From: Pratylenchus scribneri
Lineage: Eukaryota > Nematoda > Chromadorea > Rhabditida > Pratylenchidae
NCBI GenBank assembly: GCA_030063045.1
Contig: JAQSEB010000021.1
Location: 434,001-498,000 of the forward strand
Direction: 5' to 3'
DNA: 64,000 nucleotides
Under the pieces are notes generated by a model. That model was not told the origin of the DNA. It saw nothing but the letters and a program-made list of their open reading frames with translations, and did not search any database. Positions within the stretch are counted from its first letter, which is position 1. Every line of letters begins with the position of its first letter. The translations under genes and the position numbers were made by a program. Positions 59,956-64,000 of this stretch are shown here, one piece after another.

Positions 59956-62032
59956 TTTTATAATGAATGAAAATATCTGAAAAAATGATAAAAATGAAAC
60001 ATTATTAAAAAATGACCAATTAACAGAACTTGATTCAATCAAATTTAACAAGTATTACCACGTTCAAAGATACTTTTTTTAACACAATTATGCCGGAAGA
60101 AATTACCGATTATAGTAATAGTAACTCCGCTCGAAACCAACAGTTTAATCTCTCTATAGCATTTAGAATATGGTAAATGGATAAAGTTAAACTACTTCTA
60201 GAATGGGTTGGCTAAATGAAATTTGAAAGAGAAATGAACCAACTGAATGTGACTGAATTAAGTAATTGAGGGAAGGGCAAATTTCCTTCAACTGATGCTG
60301 GCAAATATATCCATTTATTGATTAAGATGGATGGAGGAGGTTACAGGCTTTGGCCATGGGCAAAATTGCCCATCTCACTTGTTTATTAGGAGAGAAACTG
60401 GAATGAAGCATTTTGTAGAGCTTTCTGAGGTTGAGAAGGAAATCGATATAGATAAACTATGTATTTTCCCCCATTAAATGAAAGAATTAAGCATCATACA
60501 CCTTTGTCAAATCGGATGGATTGGACGTACACAATAAAATGTCTAAAATCTGGCGCCCGAGGCCAGATTGGAAATTAATGAAAAGAAGGGCAATGAAAAA
60601 ATAATATAAAAATTTATAACACTTTCGTTGTTTGTTGGGAAGTTATGAATTCGGGACTGAAAACTTTTGAATTATTTTGTCGATCTTGCAGCGTCTCGGC
60701 TCTAGGGGTCGGGCCAATGCTATTTCATTCATTCAAAATCAAAACCGGGTTGAATAGAATGCTTTCTGTTTCAGAAAATCGATGAAATTTTAAACCGAAC
60801 TTGGGAATTTTTGCTCGTTAAAATCGAAAATCTATTTTTAAAATCTAAAACCGGGTTTTAAAACCGACTTTGATTAATCATATTCAAAACAATACTATAG
60901 ATTTTCTTTTATTCTGATTAAAATAATAATATATTAACTACAATATTGTAGAATAATAAAAATTTATACTTATATATTTTTTATGCATGAATGGGAATTT
61001 TAAAAAATGGTATTATGATAATAGGACGATGTGATATTTTAGACTGGTCGACGGTGATAAAGCTGCTAAATTAATTTCTATAATAATTTATTTATAGAGA
61101 ATAAAATTAGCTACAAAATAATAGCGCAAACATTTACTTGTTTTGGATATTTTAAAAGATATTGCTAAAAATCCTTAGTTAAATTAAATTTGTCTTTTTC
61201 ACCATTTTTGCCAAAATTCACTACTAAATTTCCAACATTGGCCAAAATTTGTGATATTATTTTTTAGCAAATTTTATGCTAAAAATTACAATAAAAATTG
61301 ATCAGGCAGCTTTATCACCCTCGCTAAATGATTTTACAATTTACTTTGAATATGTTTGATAAATTACTAAAATATTTCTTTTTTCGAAATTTCTCTTTTA
61401 CATATTGGTAATACTACGGTTTAGCCCCCCCCCCCCCTTTTTGACAAAAATAATTTTTTATTTTATTTTGCACTAAAAACGTGTTTTTAGGCGTTTTCAA
61501 TGATGGAGAATACGAATCTGGCATTAGCTTTTCATTAGCTGTACTGGCTGAACCGTAATCGGTTCACAAACCGGTTTCGAAAAATCGAACTTTGGTATTC
61601 TGGGTCAATATATTAATCGACGCGTATTGATGAGCTGATCGGCATAAAACCCAAAATTAAAGAAGTTATGGCCATTTTAGTCACATGGGTCATCAATACA
61701 CCTTAAGGAATTTTAAATGGCCAGAAGTTTTTTTTATTTTAGGTTTTATGCGAAACCAATTACAGATTCGTGATCAGCTCATCGAGACGCGTCGATTAAT
61801 ATATAATATGACCCAGAATATCAAAGTTCGATTTTACGAAACCGGTTTATGAACCGATAACGGTTCAACTAGTCCAGTTAATGAAAAAATAATGCTAAAT
61901 TCGGATTTTCCACTATCAAAAAACCCCTAAATACATGTTTTAAGCTTAAAATAAAATTTAAAAATTTTTTTTGGAAAAAAGGGGGGCCTAAACCGAAGTA
62001 TTACACCTACATATTTTGCATGCATCCATATT
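59956..62032. other. Upstream region of paralogue D, conserved block and foldback, no gene
   Basis: From 60270 to 60560 the sequence aligns with the upstream block of paralogue C. Beyond it the DNA is AT-rich up to the foldback at 61407. No coding exon was found. Confidence 0.5.
61407..62007. mobile_element. 601-bp foldback transposon with perfect 8-bp target duplication
   Basis: The flanks tacatatt at 61399-61406 and 62008-62015 are identical. Ends are inverted: GGTAATACTACGGTTTAG at the left and the reverse complement of GGTGTAATACTTCGGTTTAG at the right, followed by a C tract and a matching G tract. The arms pair over most of their length, including CCGGTTTCGAAAAATCGAAC. The recurrent CTCATCGAGACGCGTCGATT motif is in both arms. 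No transposase. Confidence 0.9.
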
Positions 62033-64000
62033 TTATTCTTTATTCTCTTCATCTTCCTCCTCATCTTCTTCGTCATTTTCTTCATTTGCAATAGATTTCT
62101 CTTTTCGATAATTATATTGACTCTTATTTGGGCTTTCTTCGGAAACAGAATTCATGAAATCCGAATCACTTTCAAATATTATACCGCGTTCTACAATTGT
62201 ATTTACTTCAACAACTTCATTAATCGCCTCAATTATCTATAGAAAATTAGTATAACATTTTTAAAATGATGAAACAAAAAAAAATTGTGAAAAGAAATTT
62301 GCGAAGATTAAGCATAAAATCAATTTTTAATATTTGTATCAAATTTCATAGAATAAAGTTTTATTGAATTGGCTTGATATGATTAAAGAAATAACTAATG
62401 TTGATAAAAAATTACACAAAGTTTATTTTAAAAAAAAAAGTTACAAAATACTCCTAAATCAGAGAGCTTTCATTTTTTAAATAAAATACTTGAATTTTTA
62501 TTTATACTGAAAATTTGCTAAAAGATATTGGATCAATTCACTAAATTCATTTAGTCTTAAGAATCAAACCTTCATCATTTTATCCAGAATGCTTGACTGA
62601 AAGCATTTAATTGTGTCGAAATTTTTTTTTATTTCTGCTCTTATGTCCAATCCCAATTCGACATTTCTTTCCATTATTTTTTTTGCTTTTTGTGTTTGAT
62701 TTTTTTCTCGATAAAAATGATATTGGAATACTATCATTAAATAAATTGAAAACCTAAAAATTATTAAAAGATATTTTCATTCATAAAAATAATTTTCTTT
62801 TAAAGCCTTAGAATTCGGCATTTTTAGACTTAGATTTAGGATTAAGCTATTGCATAGTAAGAATTGGATTTAAAATAGAGGCCAATTTTGCTATTTTTTA
62901 CACAGTTTTTTTTATAAATTTATTGATTTCCATTTTAAAGTTTACCATGATTTTTGATCAATATATATATATTAGTTGACTATGAATTTTTTAAATATAA
63001 TTTTTCGTTCACCTTTCACTGCATAAAAAATACCAATATTTCTTATAGAAATTCTTCAAATATGCTAATGGCTTTCTGTCATTCTCCCCCTTTTCAAATG
63101 CTTCTTTTTGTCTTTTTTCTATTTTTAGTATCATATTTATGCTCTGATTCCAATTTGTGATATAATCAAATGCATTTAACATAAAATTCTTTACATCATT
63201 TGAAAAATCTTCGGATGAATTTATGCTATCGTACAATTTTTTAATTTTTTGTGATTGTATATTTAATTTTTTTTCAACATATTCTTCATCTAAAATTTTT
63301 TATTATTTAAGTTGAAAATAAATTTTTAGTAAATTTAAAAAAATATACTCGAATCAAAAATCTTTTCATAATTTTCAGAGTAGGAATATAAATAAAAAAA
63401 AACCGGAAAACCATAAGAAAAATTTCCTAAAACTTTGGAAAAATCGATCTGTTTTAAAGAAAATAGTTAAAAATGCAAAATATACCATTCATAAACTTAG
63501 TAATAGTAAATAATAAAAAATGCCTAGAAGGAAAAATTTTAGCCAAAAATAATCTACACAAAAAAGATTTTTGTCAATTTTTAATAATTTTTTTTTAAAA
63601 AATAGTTAAAAAAATCATTAGGGACAATTATTAAAAATTGATAATTTTTTAGTATTTAAAATATGTATTTAGGTAAATTCTATTCCATAATTTTTTTACC
63701 TGATAAATCGAATATCCTCTCTGCTAATTTATCATTCTTCTCTTTGCTCAGCCATTTTAGAATTTTTTTTTCTACCTCATAATATTCATAAAGTTCCAAA
63801 TAAATTTCAGTAAATTGTCTTTTTCGATTTTTTGGTAACCATCCTATCAATTGACTAATCCCTTCGAGCACCATTTGATCCCATACATCAGGCAATTTTT
63901 CCATTCCGACCATAATGAAATGGAATGCTTCATGGATTATTTTGTTCAATTCATCTTTGAAAAATTTTCCAAATATCTCCAAATTTTTGACAATTTTATT
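62033..64000 (-). CDS. Paralogue E of the secreted coiled-coil family, 3' part only
   Basis: Visible exons are the window end to 63700, 63289-63013, 62753-62570 and 62236-62033 (TAA stop). They correspond to exons 12-15 of B with matching phases. Conserved segments include VGMEKLPDVWDQMVLEGIS, a longer insert EAFEKGENDRKPLAYLK, YQYHFYREKN-type sequence and SDFMNSVSEE. The C-terminus differs from the other copies by ending in an acidic run (ENDEEDEEEDEEN). The gene continues to the right, where the signal peptide and coiled-coil exons are expected. Confidence 0.8.

Overview
The window is eukaryotic. It is strongly AT-rich, genes are split into short exons by GT-AG introns, signal peptides are common, and many small foldback and hAT-type repeats lie in introns. 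The mix of features (secreted gene families in tandem, a bacterial-type glycosyltransferase carrying introns, a pepsin-like protease, GTTTRA-type intron donors) is what I would expect of a nematode, possibly a plant-parasitic root-knot type. That is an inference; no rRNA, tRNA or marker gene proves it.

The main content is five paralogues (A-E) of one large secreted, charged, coiled-coil gene family that I do not recognise. A (+, 623-12302, 5' end off the window) is frameshifted and carries an 8.7-kb LTR retrotransposon in an intron. B (-, 26288-17808) and D (-, 59955-51888) can be spliced in silico into open frames of 1153 and 1193 codons with every exon phase matching. C (-, 49903-40972) is broken in one exon by a 1.5-kb hAT-like element. 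E (-, 62033 to beyond 64000) shows only its 3' exons.

The retrotransposon (1998-10709, read on the minus strand) is a Ty3/gypsy-type element with 516-bp LTRs that differ at one base and a 5-bp target duplication. Its order is unusual: gag, then in the same frame an Env-like membrane ectodomain, then pol (RT-RNase H-integrase) without a visible protease, then a spliced RGG/SR-rich accessory ORF. It sits inside an older foldback repeat.

Between A and B are a multi-exon gene for an unknown secreted protein (minus, about 15080-12828) and two very small genes. Between B and C are a six-and-a-third-copy 220-bp tandem array, a ten-exon gene for a secreted GT4 glycosyltransferase that closely resembles bacterial enzymes (29873-35471, +), and, convergent with it, a pepsin-family gene that has lost both catalytic Asp motifs and carries a frameshift (39984-36097, -).

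The rest is introns and intergenic DNA filled with MITEs, foldback elements and minisatellites, several with clear 8-bp target duplications. Exon coordinates were set by hand from splice signals, phase and comparison between paralogues; single-base boundaries should be treated as predictions.
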